Counted from the stretch's first letter, positions 13,876 through 25,829 are shown. The stretch is DNA of 64,000 nt from Dipteronia dyeriana (GCA_032871835.1 CM065296.1:118368146-118432145), one strand, 5' to 3'. Numbers and translations: made by a program. The notes: generated by a model not told the origin, from the sequence alone.

Positions 13876-14042
13876 AGTAATGTTAATTTATTTAAATCTG
13901 GTGTTTAAATAACGTGACAATACTTTCATCCATTTATTTAGATTGTATTAGATTTATTTGATTTAAATGAATGGATGATTAGTGTTGCCACGTCATTTGA
14001 GTACCGTATTTGGACATCAAATTTAGACAGAGTAGTATTACT
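13876..14042. mobile_element. MITE, long palindrome (family A, copy 1)
   Basis: The left arm (AGTAATGTTAATTTATTTAA and onward) and the right arm are reverse complements over roughly 65 bases each, with AGTATTACT at the right end. ACG flanks both sides, a possible 3-bp duplication. A second copy, interrupted by a hAT element, lies near 26930-27825 and shares TGATGCCACGACATTTAAA-like text. Confidence 0.7.
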
Positions 14043-14695
14043 ACGAAAAAAATATTCCTATAATAATGATGCTGGTTAATTAATCAAGATATATCAATTT
14101 CGTCAATCTTGGTGTCATTTTCTAACACAGTAACAAATTTAAGTGACAAATTTGGGTTCACATTTAATGCACTTGCGCATTATCAGGATTTCATGGAGAC
14201 GTTTTCTCCGATTCGATCTAAGTTTCTAATAAAAAACTAAAAAAAAAAAGATTTTGTAGATTAACGTGTTGATTTTTATTTTTTAAAAACTAATTTTATT
14301 TTAAAATAAACAATAGAGGTTTGTTACATCTAATATATATATATATATATATAGAAAAAATATAAGTATTTTTTTATTCCAAATTCATTAAGAACAGTAT
14401 TGTCCAAAAAGTGGATTTTTTTATATTAAAAACAATTAAACACTAATTCATACTAAATATAATAAATATCCTATAGCTAACCCATATGGGTGGAATAGAA
14501 TGAAAAGAAATTCATTCCACTTATTTGGATTGTTAAAAAACAATAGAATGAAAATTCAATCATCTTATTCGTGTATATTTCAAGACAGAATGGTGTCAAT
14601 ACCTCACGAAATCAAAAACTTGAAATCTCATCTAAATGTACTTAAAATAGTTTATCTATTAACTAATGCGTCAGGTTTGAATGTTTGATATATAT

Positions 14696-14905
14696 ATTCC
14701 GGGTTAGAAGAAGAAATGGAGGTCTATGCCAATACAAATTAATGTTCACATTAATTGAACTCTGCCTTTTTTAGTAGACAAGGCTTCTTATGGATTACAT
14801 ATTCCTGATTAGAAGAAGAAATGGAGGTCTATGTCAATACAAATTAATATGCACATTAATTGAACTCTGCCTTTTTTAGTATACAAGGCTTCTTATGGAA
14901 TCAAT
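14696..14905. repeat. Tandem duplication, period 105 bp, two copies
   Basis: Both copies contain TTAGAAGAAGAAATGGAGGT (14704 and 14809), TTGAACTCTGCCTTTTTTAG and AAGGCTTCTTATGGA, with only a few substitutions. Confidence 0.85.
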
Positions 14906-16311
14906 ATCGAAAGCAGATGGTAGACAGAAAGCTTGTATCAAGTAGTACTGCCCAAAAAGAGTTTTTTTTTTTTTTTTTTTGAATATGCCAACAAAGAGTT
15001 GGTAAACTTCAAAATTATCACACCCTAAATAAGCTAGGCAAAATCATGTTAAGATGGGTAAGCTTTTAAAGAACCCACATGCTCTATTATCCCATTTGCA
15101 ATTTATAAATAAAGCTATAATTAGTTGTTATTAACTGAATCTGTTCCAAATATTCAATTAAAACTAATCACTCAAGTGCTTACCACATAAATTAAGGTTG
15201 TGTTATATATAATTCAACTAATATCATCATGTATATGTATGCATGTATCATGCATGTACCATAATCAATGAAAAACATCTCAATTTAGAAATAAATTCAG
15301 TCATCTTATTAGCTGGATTAACTCAAATGCAATACTAATGGGCAAGCTACATTGTACAGTGAAAAACTTTTTTTTTTTTTTTTTTTTTATGAGAAATAAG
15401 AAAAAAGATCCTACTTGATTTACTTGGAGACAAAAAAATTTCCAAAATAATGGAAAAAAAAGCGTCAGTTTAATTAATAACACCTAACATCTTGCTTATC
15501 TATTCTTTTATATATATATGCCAGGCAAATTACAGATCTAATATCAACAAGCTAGTATTATTGCAAATTACAAGTTTAGGAATATAATTAATCTGCACAT
15601 GTGTACGTGTGAATGGTTTGAAAAGTAATTGATGACAGTAATGTCTGGCAGTTGCGAAATAATTAACAAGAAAGAAAGAATGATAAATTAAGTGGGTATT
15701 GTTAAGAGATGGAAAGGAAGGATGCCTTTAAGCTAAAATATTAATTAATGAATGAATGAATTAATGAATTGTAGTCTTGAGTGTGAGAACAGCATCTAGA
15801 AAAGTATGGCTAAACCGTCTGCCTTTTACCGTACTTCCATGCATATGGCTAGTCAACTACTAATGTTTGAAACATTTTCCTCTCAAATATACAATTAACT
15901 TAACTTATTAATTAATTAACCACCGTATAATGTTGTAACTCAGCACTCGGTGGCTAAAGGTGTCTATTCGGCTTGATAATATCGCTATTTGAATTTCTAC
16001 AGTGTGATGTATTAAAAAAGCAAAACTTATTATTTAATTAATTAGTTATATAAATAAATCGAGATTTTATACCCCACGAAATCAAACACTTGAAATCTCA
16101 TCTAAATGTACTTTAAATAGTTTATCTATCGGGTAGTGCTGCACTTCTCAATAAATTATCTAAAAAATATATACAATCCAATACAACAGTCCAGTAAAAG
16201 AGATAATAAGAGAAAAAACATAGCAATTCATTAACTGAGTTGAATTGTCACATGGAATTGTACATATTTTAAAACTATTTTTAAAAAGAGTAGCATTTCC
16301 CTTATCTATTA

Positions 16312-16552
16312 GGATAATGATAGACATCTATCACTTTTATCCATCATTTATATCCAGTTTGATGTGGCAGCTGACATAACAATTCCTTATCAGCTGTGAC
16401 ATCATTATACCAAATGAGTTAAATTAAAAATAATAATAATTTGTATTCCTAAGGAAGTGTCATGTGATAACTGACAAAGAAGTGTCATATCAGTTGCCAC
16501 ATCAAGTTAGATGTAAATGATAGATAAAAGTATCGGATGCCTACCATTATAC
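16312..16552. mobile_element. Mutator-type MITE, 241 bp, perfect 9-bp target duplication
   Basis: The element starts GGATAATGATAG and ends CTACCATTATAC. Long inverted repeats of about 70 bp carry TTTGATGTGGCAGCTGACA on the left and its near complement on the right. TATCTATTA lies on both sides (16303-16311 and 16553-16561). A 9-bp duplication with long terminal inverted repeats is the hallmark of Mutator-like elements. There is no coding content. Confidence 0.85.
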
Positions 16553-16777
16553 TATCTATTAAACTTCAACACAATAACAATTATCAAGCATTACCAATTG
16601 GTGGATATAATATTGGTGTAATCTACACAACAATATTATTTTGCCCCTTAAACTCAAAAATCAAAATCAACATTTATAAATATCAATATTCGTGTATTTG
16701 TTTTCTCCACAAACAAAACTCAAAATCAGCATTAATAAATCTCACCCTCTGAGACAGCATTCTTCACTCAACAAAAT

Positions 16778-18229
16778 ATGGCTTCAGCTAGCTTCCTCTA
16801 ATTTCTCTTCTCTCATTCTCCTTTTCCTGATCTCTCTCCTTTCCACTGCATTATCGTCAATGCATGGATTCACAGACGACCCTTTGATCCAACAGGTTGT
16901 ATCATCCGACGGCCGTGGTGGTGATCTCTTGACGAGAGCCGAGCACCAATTCACTGGATTCAAGAAAGAATATGGTAAAAACTATCCTACAGAGGAAGAA
17001 GAGGACTACAGGTTCGGTGTGTTTATGTCTAACTTGCGCAAAGCAAGGCGCAACCAAATTATAGACCCCACTGCTACCTATGGAGTTACCATGTTCTCTG
17101 ATTTAACACCGTCAGAGTTTCGCAGTCAGTACCTCAGCTCGAACCAGCATATACACCTTCCAAATAACCTGACGAAGTTGGCTCCCATTCTCTCAACAGA
17201 CGATCTTCCTACTACATTTGATTGGCGTGATAAAGGTGCTGTTACCGATGTTAAAAATCAGGTGGTTATTCTTTCTTATCTTATAAACAAAGTTGATCGG
17301 CTACATTTTTTTCAGCAGCCGGATATGCACCAATACACAAAGTGAATCGGTCCGGATTCATTTTACATAAATAGGTGCAAGTTAGGATACATAATTAAAA
17401 AACGTGCCCGATGATAATTTATATTCCTATATAAACTTACGATATAATATTGCTTTTACTAATATAACATTGTTACTTATTATAAGGGCAATGTGGATCT
17501 TGTTTGGCATTTTCATCCATTGCAGCCTTAGAGACTGCAAATTTTCTGGCAAATGAAGAACTTGTGGTCCTGAGTGAACAGCAGCTAGTAGATTGTTCTA
17601 AAGAGGTCAGAAATTTAAATGGTTTTTTTTTTTTTTTTGTATTATTATATTTTAAAGCAAAAGAGAGTATAATTGTATGACTATATATGCATGCACTCAA
17701 ACTGTTATGATGTTAATTTCGCAGTGTACACAAGATAAACGCGTATGTAACAAAGGTTGTACATCTGGGAGCCATATTCTCGCCTACAATTACATGACGA
17801 ATGTTGGAATTGAGCAAGCAAAATACTATCCTTACACCGCGACGGATACAGGTTCCTGCAAATTCGACAAGAACAAAATTGTTGCAAAATTACATGGCCA
17901 TAAAGTTATCGTCCCTAATGAAGATCAATATAAGGCAAATTTGGTCAAATTCGGCGTCATTGCAGTTGCCATCAATGAAAACATGATGCAAGATTATAAA
18001 GGTGGAGTTATGTGCCCTCCATGCACAGGAGATTTTATTAATTTGAATCATGGAGTGGCTCTGGTGGGTTATGGTTCTCGGTGGCTGGGAGAGCAACATT
18101 GGATTATTAAGAATTCATGGGGAAAAAAATTATGGAGAGGATGGATATTACAGGCTTTGTAAGGGTAGGCTTACATGTGCCGGGGATCCCCAGGCTGCTA
18201 TTCCATTTGCAGTTGCAGGTGTGATCTGA
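16778..18229 (+). pseudogene. RD19-like: RD19-like cysteine protease pseudogene
   Basis: Homologous to the gene at 1-1924. The expected ATG (16778, MASASFL) hits TAA after seven codons; the rest of the signal peptide (SLILLFLISLLSTALSS) and propeptide read in another frame, so a one-base shift lies near 16800. Exon 1 ends at 17262. Exon 2 (17487-17605) is 119 nt against 120 in the intact gene, a second frameshift before CGSCLAFSS, where the Trp after the catalytic Cys is Leu (TTG, 17504-17506). Exon 3 starts at 17725; the GCNGG motif has become GCTSG. His (18049-18051) and Asn (18112-18114) remain. A third frameshift near 18125 cuts the C-terminal GYYRLCKG-type region, whose original stop is probably 18227-18229. 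The intact gene's third intron is absent here. Confidence 0.9.
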
Positions 18230-18736
18230 CTAATTAAGGCTTCTTGATTACCAAATTAATTATATAATAGGGTTTGTGTGTTAAAACATTACAATAATTA
18301 CTATTACATGATGGGATTATATTTACTATTTAATTTTCTTTTTGAATGATATTGATGATCAGTCAAATATATGTTTCCTCTTATTCATGATCGATCTTGT
18401 TGTTATATTGAATTTATATTTGTAATGGATCATCTTCACCCATTTTCGGTTAATTTTTCAATTTTTTTTTTTAACAATCATAATTTATTTTTAATTGTTA
18501 AATTGAAATCTAATAAATCTCATGAATCGTATAGCTATAAATTATAATAGCAAGACCATCTTGATTACCCCATAATTACTCTATACGTATTTATCGTTGA
18601 AATATTGTATCCGAAAACTATACTGGGGCTGAATCCAAATATTCAAGTCAAGAGTGAGATGTCATCCTTGAAGAGTTATATAAATAAAATTGGTACTACT
18701 ATTTGCTTAAAAAAAAAAATGGTACTACTATGTATG
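18230..18736. other. 3' flank of the protease pseudogene, interrupted by the copia insertion
   Basis: AT-rich and non-coding. CTGAATCCAAATATTCAAGT at 18629 recurs at 63669. The same flank continues after the copia element at 25830. Confidence 0.6.
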
Positions 18737-19056
18737 TGTTGGTGGGATGATATGGTTTGAGGTCACTTGTGGTGCACCTCTGAGAGAGAATTCGAACACC
18801 AACAATAAAAGGAGAAGCTTTTCTTATATCTCTCTATATTTCATTCACCACTCCACACATTTTCAATACAATCTTCATCCCTTTATATAGGAAAATGAGA
18901 TGAGCTAAGCTATAAACAAAATAAATACAAAACAATGAAGTCAAATGTGTGGTTAGGAAGAAGCTGGGAGTTGGAGGTGGTTGGAGCCATATCAATGGCC
19001 GGTTTCTAGAAGTGGGCGGCAAGGTGGTTGGCTGAGGTCAAGTTTATTTTTCAACA
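18737..19056 (-). repeat. 3' LTR (320 bp)
   Basis: In + orientation it runs TGTTGGTGGGATG to TTTTTCAACA. It carries one copy of GTGGTTGGCTGA; the other LTR has three. Confidence 0.95.
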
Positions 19057-22000
19057 TCCCCCTTAAACTTGACTCCGCATGTTTCGCCATACCAAGCATT
19101 ATCTTTAATCTTAAAAACATATCATGTTTGAGAGGCTTGGTGAAAATGTCAGCAACTTGATCATATGTCCTGCAAGAGACTAGTTCCACCTCCTTATTCT
19201 TCACATGCTCTCTGATGAAATGATACCGCGTATCGATATGTTTGCTTCTTTCATGGAATACTAGATTCTTTGCTAGCGCAATCGCTGACCGATTGTCGAT
19301 GTAGACCTCTGTAGGATTATCTTGTGGAAATCCCGAGTACTGCAACACATTCTGATCCAGATACCATGACATACAGCTGAGCAGGCAGCAACGTACTCAG
19401 CTTCACATGATGACAGTGTCACAATGACTTGATTTTTGGATGACCATGTGAACGTTGTATCTCCCATAAAAAGCGTAAAGCCTGTCGTGCTTTTACGTTC
19501 ATCCAGATCTCTTCCCCAATCACTGTCTGAATAGCCAATCAACCTGCAATCTTCACATTTGGTATAAAATATACCATCATCAATTGTACCTTTTTTGTAG
19601 CGAAGTATCCTCTTTGCAGCATTGAGGTGAGACTGGTCAGGAGTCTCCATGTATCTGCTGACTAGTCCAACTCCATAAGTATATCTGGTCTGGTACACGT
19701 CAAGTATCTTAGGCTTCCAACCAAGCTCTTGAAATAGGTTGGATTAACATCTCCTTTTTCATTCTTTCTTAACTCTAATCCTGTTTCTACTGGAGTTGTG
19801 ACAGGATTGCATTTTTTCATACCAAATCTCTTCAGAATTTCTTTTGCATAGATACTCTGGGAGATGAAGATACCTTTTTCGCTTTGCACAACTTCAATAC
19901 CAAGAAAATGAGCCATTAGACCAATGTCAGTCATCTCAAATTCTTTCACCATTCTCCATTTGAAATCTTCAAACATGGATGGATTGTTGCCGGTGAAGAT
20001 CAAGTCATCAACATATAGGCATGCATATAATAGGCTTCCATCAGTCTCATTCCTCAAATATAGTGCATACTCATACGGACATTTCTCGAATCCATTCTCT
20101 TGAAAGTAATCATCAATCCTCATGTTCCATGCACGGGGTGCTTGCTTAAAACCATATAGAGCTTTCTTCAGTCTGTAAACTTTATCTTCATTGCCTTTCT
20201 GCACATATCCAGGTGGTTGTTCCACATAGATTTCTTCTTCAAGAAAGCCATTCAGGAATGCTGACTTTACGTCAAGTTGGTAAATTTTCCAACTCTTATG
20301 GGCTGCCAATGATATTAGCAATCTGATGGTCTCTAGTCTGGCAACCGAGGCATAGACTTCTCCGTAATCAAATCCTTCTTTCTGTTTGTAGCCTTTTGCT
20401 ACAAGTCTTGCCTTGTATCTCTGAACTTCTCCTTTCGCATTCCTTTTGGTCTTGTAGACCCATTTTACTCCGATGGTTTTTCGGCCTTTTGGGAGATTAG
20501 TCAACTCCCACGTCTTGTTCTTTTCAATGGATCGAATCTCTTCATCCATTACACTTCTCCAATTTCCTTCTTGGTTAGCCTCTTCAAAACTATCTGGATC
20601 ACTTGTCATCAGCAGACAATACAAATTAATGTCTTTTTCCACCTGTTCTGTATTTTCATACAGATCTTCTAGGCTACATGTCCCTCTAGGTATCATATCT
20701 GAAAAATCACGTTCAATCGGTGATGGAGAATCATACATTTGTGATGAAGGGGAACCACGTTGAGGAGTCTGCTGATTTCTGGGTATATGTGGCTCTGTAG
20801 CCACTTCTCTTGTCTCTTCTTCAGATATCAACTCTGCACTTCTGGAAGCTTTGTTCTGATCCCAATTCCAGGATTCATTTTCTTCAAAAATGACATCCCT
20901 GCTGAAGATCACTTTCTTGGTGATAGGGTTGTATAGCCGGTAACCCATAGTTTTATCACCGTATCCAACCAGGATACACTTTTCTCCTTTATCTTCTTGC
21001 TTCGTTCTTCTTGCTTCTGGGACCTTGATGTAGGCAATGGAGCCAAAAACTCTAAGGTGGCCCACACTTGGTTTGTGAGTGCTCCATGCTTCTTGCGACG
21101 TCTTTATATCAAGACTCTTCGTAGAACATCTGTTTTGTAGATATACCGCACATAAGACTGCTTCAGCCCAAAAACTCTTAGGTATGTTTTTATCCTTTAA
21201 CATGCTTCTGACCATGTTAAGGATTGTTCGATTCTTCCTTTCAGCTACACCGTTTAACTGAGGAGTATAAGCTGGTGTAAACTGATGTCTGATTTCTTGT
21301 TGCTTAAGGAATTCCTGGAAAGCACCTGCATTGTATTCTCCACATTGATTTGATCTCAGTGTTTTGATGTAGTAGTCACTTTGCTTCTCCACAAGAGTTT
21401 TGAAATCTTTAAAGTAATCAAATACTTCAGATTTCCTTTTTAGGAAATAAACCCAAGTCTTTCTGCTGTAGTCGTCAATGAAGGTGAGGAAGTATTGATT
21501 CTGTCCATTTGATACTGGCGTCAATGGACCACACACATCTGTGTGAACGAGCTCAAGTGGCATGATTGCTTTCCAATTTGCCTCCTTTCTGAAGCTATTT
21601 ATGTGTTGTTTACTGAGAACACAGCATTCACACATCTCATTTGGGTGATGGATGTTTGGCAATCCTTTCACCATCTTCTTATTTCCTAGTTGCTTTAAAC
21701 TTTCAAAATTGAGATGTCCATACCTTAGATGCCACAACCAGTCTTTGTCATCGATGATGGCTGTCAAACATCTTGGCGTATCATGATGAATTGCGAGAGG
21801 GAACATCCCATTCTTCGTCATCTGGACTCGGGTAACCAGTTTTCCTCGAGCATCTGTGATGGTGAATTGCATATTTTGAAGGCCAATATGGTAGCCTTTC
21901 TCTAAGAGTTGTCCAAGACTTAGGATGTTTGTCTTCATATCTGGAACATAATAGACATTTGAGATGAAATCATGATCTCCATTCTTCTGCTTGATCATGA

Positions 22001-22178
22001 CATCTCCTCTTCCTTGGACAGGGATTTTAGAGAGGTCGCCAAATGAGATTTCTTCATGAACTTTCTCACCAAGTTCAGTGAATAAGTCTTTTTTGCCAGT
22101 CATATGGTTGCTGGCTCCAGAATCAAGAAACCAAACATTTTGGTTTTGATATGTTGAGTTGTGTGCCATCAACATCAA
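18993..22178 (-). pseudogene. Copia pol: protease, integrase, reverse transcriptase, RNase H (frameshifted)
   Basis: The frame continues directly from gag. In order: aspartic protease ([12 protein letters not shown], near 22110-22130), GAG-pre-integrase ([12 protein letters not shown]), integrase core ([36 protein letters not shown]), reverse transcriptase ([21 protein letters not shown], and YVDD near 20003-20014) and RNase H (SDSDWGRDLDERKSTTGF, YIDNRSAIALAKN). One-base frameshifts near 19670 and 19370 split RNase H into three pieces. In the integrase the usual D-x-G-G-E-Y site reads LRSNQCGEY, so the second catalytic Asp is Asn (AAT for GAT). The final frame runs on into the LTR. The element is therefore not autonomous in this form. 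Confidence 0.93.
19057..19067 (-). promoter_or_regulatory. Polypurine tract
   Basis: On the minus strand TTTAAGGGGGA lies directly before the 3' LTR, the plus-strand priming site for reverse transcription. Confidence 0.85.
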
Positions 22179-23210
22179 CGATTCTCTTTCAACTTGCTCT
22201 TTCTCTGTAAAGTTAGAATTTTCATTTACCTCATTTGGCGGGCTTCTGCACTCGTTACTATAGTGGCCATATTTGTGGCAGTTATAGCATTGAACATTTC
22301 TTTTGTCAATGTTTGGACGGTTGTTGTACCCGCCTCTTCTTCCTCGTCCTTTTCCTCGTGGGACATAGTTCTGTTGTCTATGTCATTCTCTGTTTGCGTC
22401 TCTTCCTCCTCTACCTCTACTCCTAATTTCAGCATTTCCTGAACCTCTTCCACGAGATTCTCTACCTCGTTCTCTTCCTTGTTGTGAGGTCCCCCATTGC
22501 TCATATCTTTTTTCATTGAGGGAGAGCTTTGACTGGAGAGCTTGCTCCAATACTCTATCATCATTTCTTCTTGTGACTTTCTGTTCATGGGATTGCAATG
22601 ATCCCACAAGTTCTTCAACAGACATCGTCTCCAGATCTTTTGTTTCTTCCAGCGCCATAACTATGAAGTCAAACTTTGGATCTAATGATCGTAAAATTTT
22701 CTCTGAAATTCTCATGTATGTGAGAGTTTCTCCATTTCTTCTTAACTGATTCGCAACGACCATAACTCGTGTATAGAACTCAGCAATAGATTCACTAGAT
22801 TTCATTCGCAAGGATTCGAACTCACCTCGTAGAGTTTGAAGACAGATCATTTTCACTTTGTCAGCACCTTTGTAGGTTTTGAGAAGGGTGTCCCATACAT
22901 CTTTTGACGACTTAGCGGATGCTATGATCTCGAACGTTGCTTCGTCTAGCCCTTGATAGATTATAGACTTTGCTTTACAATCCCTCTTTCGATCGGCTTT
23001 GAGAGTCGATATTCGAGCTTCTGTCATGGTTCCTTGAGCTTCTTTGGATTCAGCTTCTGTATATCCATCTTCCACAATATCCATAACATCTTGAGAGCCT
23101 AGTAAAGCTCTCATTTGTATGCACCAATTATAATAGTTGTCTTTGGTGAGCTTCGGGATGACAACATGTGCGTTACCGTTGGCTATCGAGACTTGAAATG
23201 TGTAGATCAC
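22179..23210 (-). pseudogene. Copia gag
   Basis: Starts at ATG 23210. Near the N-terminus it reads IPKLTKDNYYNWCIQMRALL, the typical copia gag opening, followed by the UBN2-type gag domain (SSKDVWDTLLKTYKG, LRRNGETLTYMRISEKILRS). A basic Arg/Gly-rich stretch is followed by an in-frame TGA at 22383-22385, then the same frame continues through a CCHC zinc knuckle, [14 protein letters not shown] (near 22250-22290), into pol. The single TGA could have arisen from CGA by deamination. In an active element this would be one uninterrupted gag-pol frame. Confidence 0.92.
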
Positions 23211-23576
23211 AAATCTGGAGTCCGAATTTACAAAAAGGAGTGCACTGTTGCTTTCGGAATGGTTAAAAACCTTGAAAACCAGTCCGCGTTTGTCAAAAAA
23301 CTAGTTCGAAAGCGTCCGAAACGAGCGGTCAAACTTTTTACAAAAAGTCAACCAAAGATAACGGAATATTCCTTTGACTGACTGAATATTCCAGCTGTTA
23401 TAACGTCGTTAGTGACGTCAGCAACCCGTGAATAGTGATGGGTCTTCGGGTTGGATTCCGGGTTGGCCAGCAACAACAGAATACTGGGTCGGTTATCGGG
23501 TCGGATCTGATACCGGGTTGATGGATCGGACTTCGGGTCGGATCCTGCAAAACGGGTGAGGAAGACTATCGGCGCG
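23211..23576 (-). other. Copia leader, proximal part
   Basis: Untranslated DNA between gag and the candidate solo LTR. It contains several GGGTCGG and GGGTTGG repeats. No open frame is supported. Confidence 0.5.
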
Positions 23577-25242
23577 TGTTGGTGGCAGGACCTACCCCGA
23601 CTCCTCTCTTGAGTACGAGGGAGGCCCTCTGGGCTTTACATTTACTAGCATGATAAAAGAACTTTCTACTGAAATTTCCACTGAAATTTCCATAGGAAAT
23701 ACTTGTTATTAAACAAATAAAATGTAAGGAGAGTGCAAAATGTACATAATTTCAATTTCTTTTTATATATTTTCGTTCTTTACAAAAAGTGTCAAAATTG
23801 ACCGATCGGACCAAAAACCGACCACTATAAAAACTAAGTAACCAGTCCATCCCGAATGGGAAACTGAACAGGCCGAGTAAGAAAATCGAGTAGGCCGAGT
23901 AGACCAAATAGGCATTTTGGGCCGAGTAGGTCAAGTGGGTCGAGTAGATCAAGTGGGCCGAGTAGAAATTCGACCATGCCTATCGTCCCGACCATGCCTA
24001 CTGTCCCGACCATGCCGACCTCATATCTCTAAATATGTACATGAAAATTTAAAATGCATGACTTTTATGCTTCATGATGTCATCGAGTGGCCCACCTTAA
24101 AACTTCTGAGTCCGCACAACCGAACAACTACCTGGATAAATATATATATAAGAGTGAAAGGATGAGCGCTAACGCCCAGTGAATGAATGAATGAAAACTT
24201 TTAAAAACACTTTTCTAAACCACTTTACAATAAGCATTCAGTAATACATGGTGTAAGATAATATATCTACTTTCATACTTAATAAACCGAATACTGAATG
24301 CATCACTTTTCTGAAAAGTGTAAGATACTTTATAAAATCTTAATCTTCACCAAATTCGTACCGGGGATATCCTCCATATGTAAGCCGAAATACGTTCGGG
24401 CAAACGCCGAATCATGAATAACTTCTGGTCATACCCGTGCAGAGCGACTCAATTACTCTTTCTCTGGTCAATACGTGGGCAGAGCGACTCTCTGGTCATA
24501 CAAGTGCAGAGCGACTCAATTACTCTTTCTCTGGTCATGCACTTGCAGAGCGACTTATGACATACACATGTGTAGAACGGCCCTAAAAGCCAACCATAAT
24601 CATAACTGAGAAAGGTACATACATGGTGCTTTTATAGAAATCATAATCTCTTCTTGATAATTCATAAAAATAATATACTGATTCTGAATGCTAATATAAG
24701 CATAAAATATATATACTTTCAGTTCTCTGTATACTCACCATCAATCATAAAAAACAATAAAAAGCTTAAAATGATTTGCAGCAATTAAAACATAAAACTG
24801 TAAACTTAAGTTAAAAACAAAACTGAAACTTAATTCACTCACAACTTAGACGTCAAGCTTAATTCAGACTGGGTATGCTAGGTTCTCTTCGTCTTCTTTC
24901 CCTAACAATCACGAGATCCAATTAAAAACTGGATACCAAAGAAGAATCAACTGAAATCTATAATTACTAAAGAGAGCTTCATTGACTTCTCCTTCTCTTT
25001 TCTTTCCTTTCTTCCACTGGATTCTACTGCTTTCTAGCTCTCAACGTTTATCCTCCAATATATATATACTTATGGAAGGACACAACTGAAGTTGTGAGCT
25101 AATTAACCAAGCTCACAACTGCCTGTCAGCCATGCAATTCGTTTAAGCTTACTCACCTGATGCCTTTTCTGCTTTACGCTTATCCAATTTTTTTTTTTTT
25201 AAATGGGTCTTTCAATTGGGCCTGAAAGACATGGGTGTTACA
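23577..25242 (-). mobile_element. Candidate solo LTR (Ty3/gypsy-like) nested in the copia leader
   Basis: On the minus strand the segment would start TGTAACACCCATGTC, a start seen in many plant Ty3/gypsy chromovirus LTRs, and end TGCCACCAACA. It has no coding content and contains tandem subrepeats. The five bases on either side (GCGCG and CGCCG) do not match, so the boundaries are tentative; it could instead be part of an unusually long native leader. Confidence 0.4.
24425..24560. repeat. Short tandem subrepeats
   Basis: Four copies of a unit built on TCTGGTCAT and GCAGAGCGACT, some with an added CAATTACTCTTTC spacer. Confidence 0.8.
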
Positions 25243-25463
25243 CGCCGGGGATGGTGTTGTGAGTGGACGGCGCGTGAGTTCACTCTCCAACGTCTGTCGG
25301 CGTGTGCGGCCTCTCTGGTTCTCCGATTTGAATGGCGTTTTCACCGTTGAACTCCTAAAGATGTGTAGAACACTTTGGTGTGATCAAAAATGGATTCTGA
25401 TCACTTTGATTTCTAGGCGAATTCGACTTCGACCTCTGTTCTTCGAGTTTCTGGTTCTCCTAT
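25243..25463 (-). other. Copia 5' leader beside the primer binding site
   Basis: Untranslated sequence between the candidate solo LTR and the primer binding site. GC content is higher than in the surroundings and no frame is supported. Confidence 0.5.
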
Positions 25464-25475
25464 GCTCTGATACCA
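25464..25475 (-). promoter_or_regulatory. Primer binding site (tRNA-iMet)
   Basis: The reverse complement reads TGGTATCAGAGC, one base away from the inner end of the 5' LTR. Confidence 0.95.
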
Positions 25476-25476
25476 C

Positions 25477-25824
25477 TGTTGGTGGGATGGTATGGTTTGA
25501 GGTCACTTGTGGTGCACCTTTGAGAGAGAATTCGAACACAAACAATAAAAGGAGAAGCTTTTCTTATAACTCTCTATATTTCATTCACCACTCCACTCAT
25601 TTTCAATACAATCTTCATCCCTTTATATAGGAAAATGAGATGAGCTAAACTACAAACAAAATAAATGTAAAACAATGAAGTCAAATGTGTGGTTAGGAAA
25701 CAGCTGGGAGTTGGAGGTGGTTGGAGCCATATCAATGGCCGGTTTCTAGAAGTGGGTGGCAAGGAGGTTGGCTGAAAGTGGTTGGCTGAAAGTGGTTGGC
25801 TGAGGTCAAGTTTATTTTTCAACA
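25477..25824 (-). repeat. 5' LTR (348 bp)
   Basis: Nearly identical to 18737-19056 but with two additional copies of a 14-base unit (AAAGTGGTTGGCTG), which accounts for the 28-base length difference. Confidence 0.95.
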
Positions 25825-25829
25825 GTATG

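Larger units (their letters stand above)
13691..16311. other. Non-coding interval with local duplications and a MITE
   Basis: No gene is visible. It holds a palindromic MITE (13876-14042), a 105-bp tandem duplication (14696-14905), and a segment near 14584-14656 that recurs near 16075-16130 (CTTGAAATCTCATCTAAATG in both). Poly-T tracts occur near 14960 and 15369, and a TA tract near 14332. Confidence 0.6.
18737..25824 (-). mobile_element. Near-complete Ty1/copia retrotransposon (7.1 kb) with TSD GTATG
   Basis: The LTRs at 18737-19056 and 25477-25824 are almost identical and start/end TG...CA. The 5-bp target duplication GTATG is present at 18732-18736 and 25825-25829. A primer binding site (25464-25475) and polypurine tract (19057-19067) sit where expected for a minus-strand element. 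One gag-pol frame fills 18993-23210 and is broken by an in-frame TGA and two frameshifts. The LTRs differ mainly by a 28-base tandem expansion in the 5' LTR, suggesting fairly recent insertion. The 2.2-kb leader is unusually long and includes a candidate solo LTR (23577-25242). Confidence 0.95.

Noticed and set aside
16692..16777. Upstream ATG at 16692 as start of the second protease
   Set aside because: It would add a non-homologous, polar leader before the signal peptide; the homologous start is ATG 16778 in another frame, so a frameshift is the better reading.
22226..22618. Acidic 130-codon frame on the minus strand
   Set aside because: Overlaps gag in a different frame; the gag frame has domain support.
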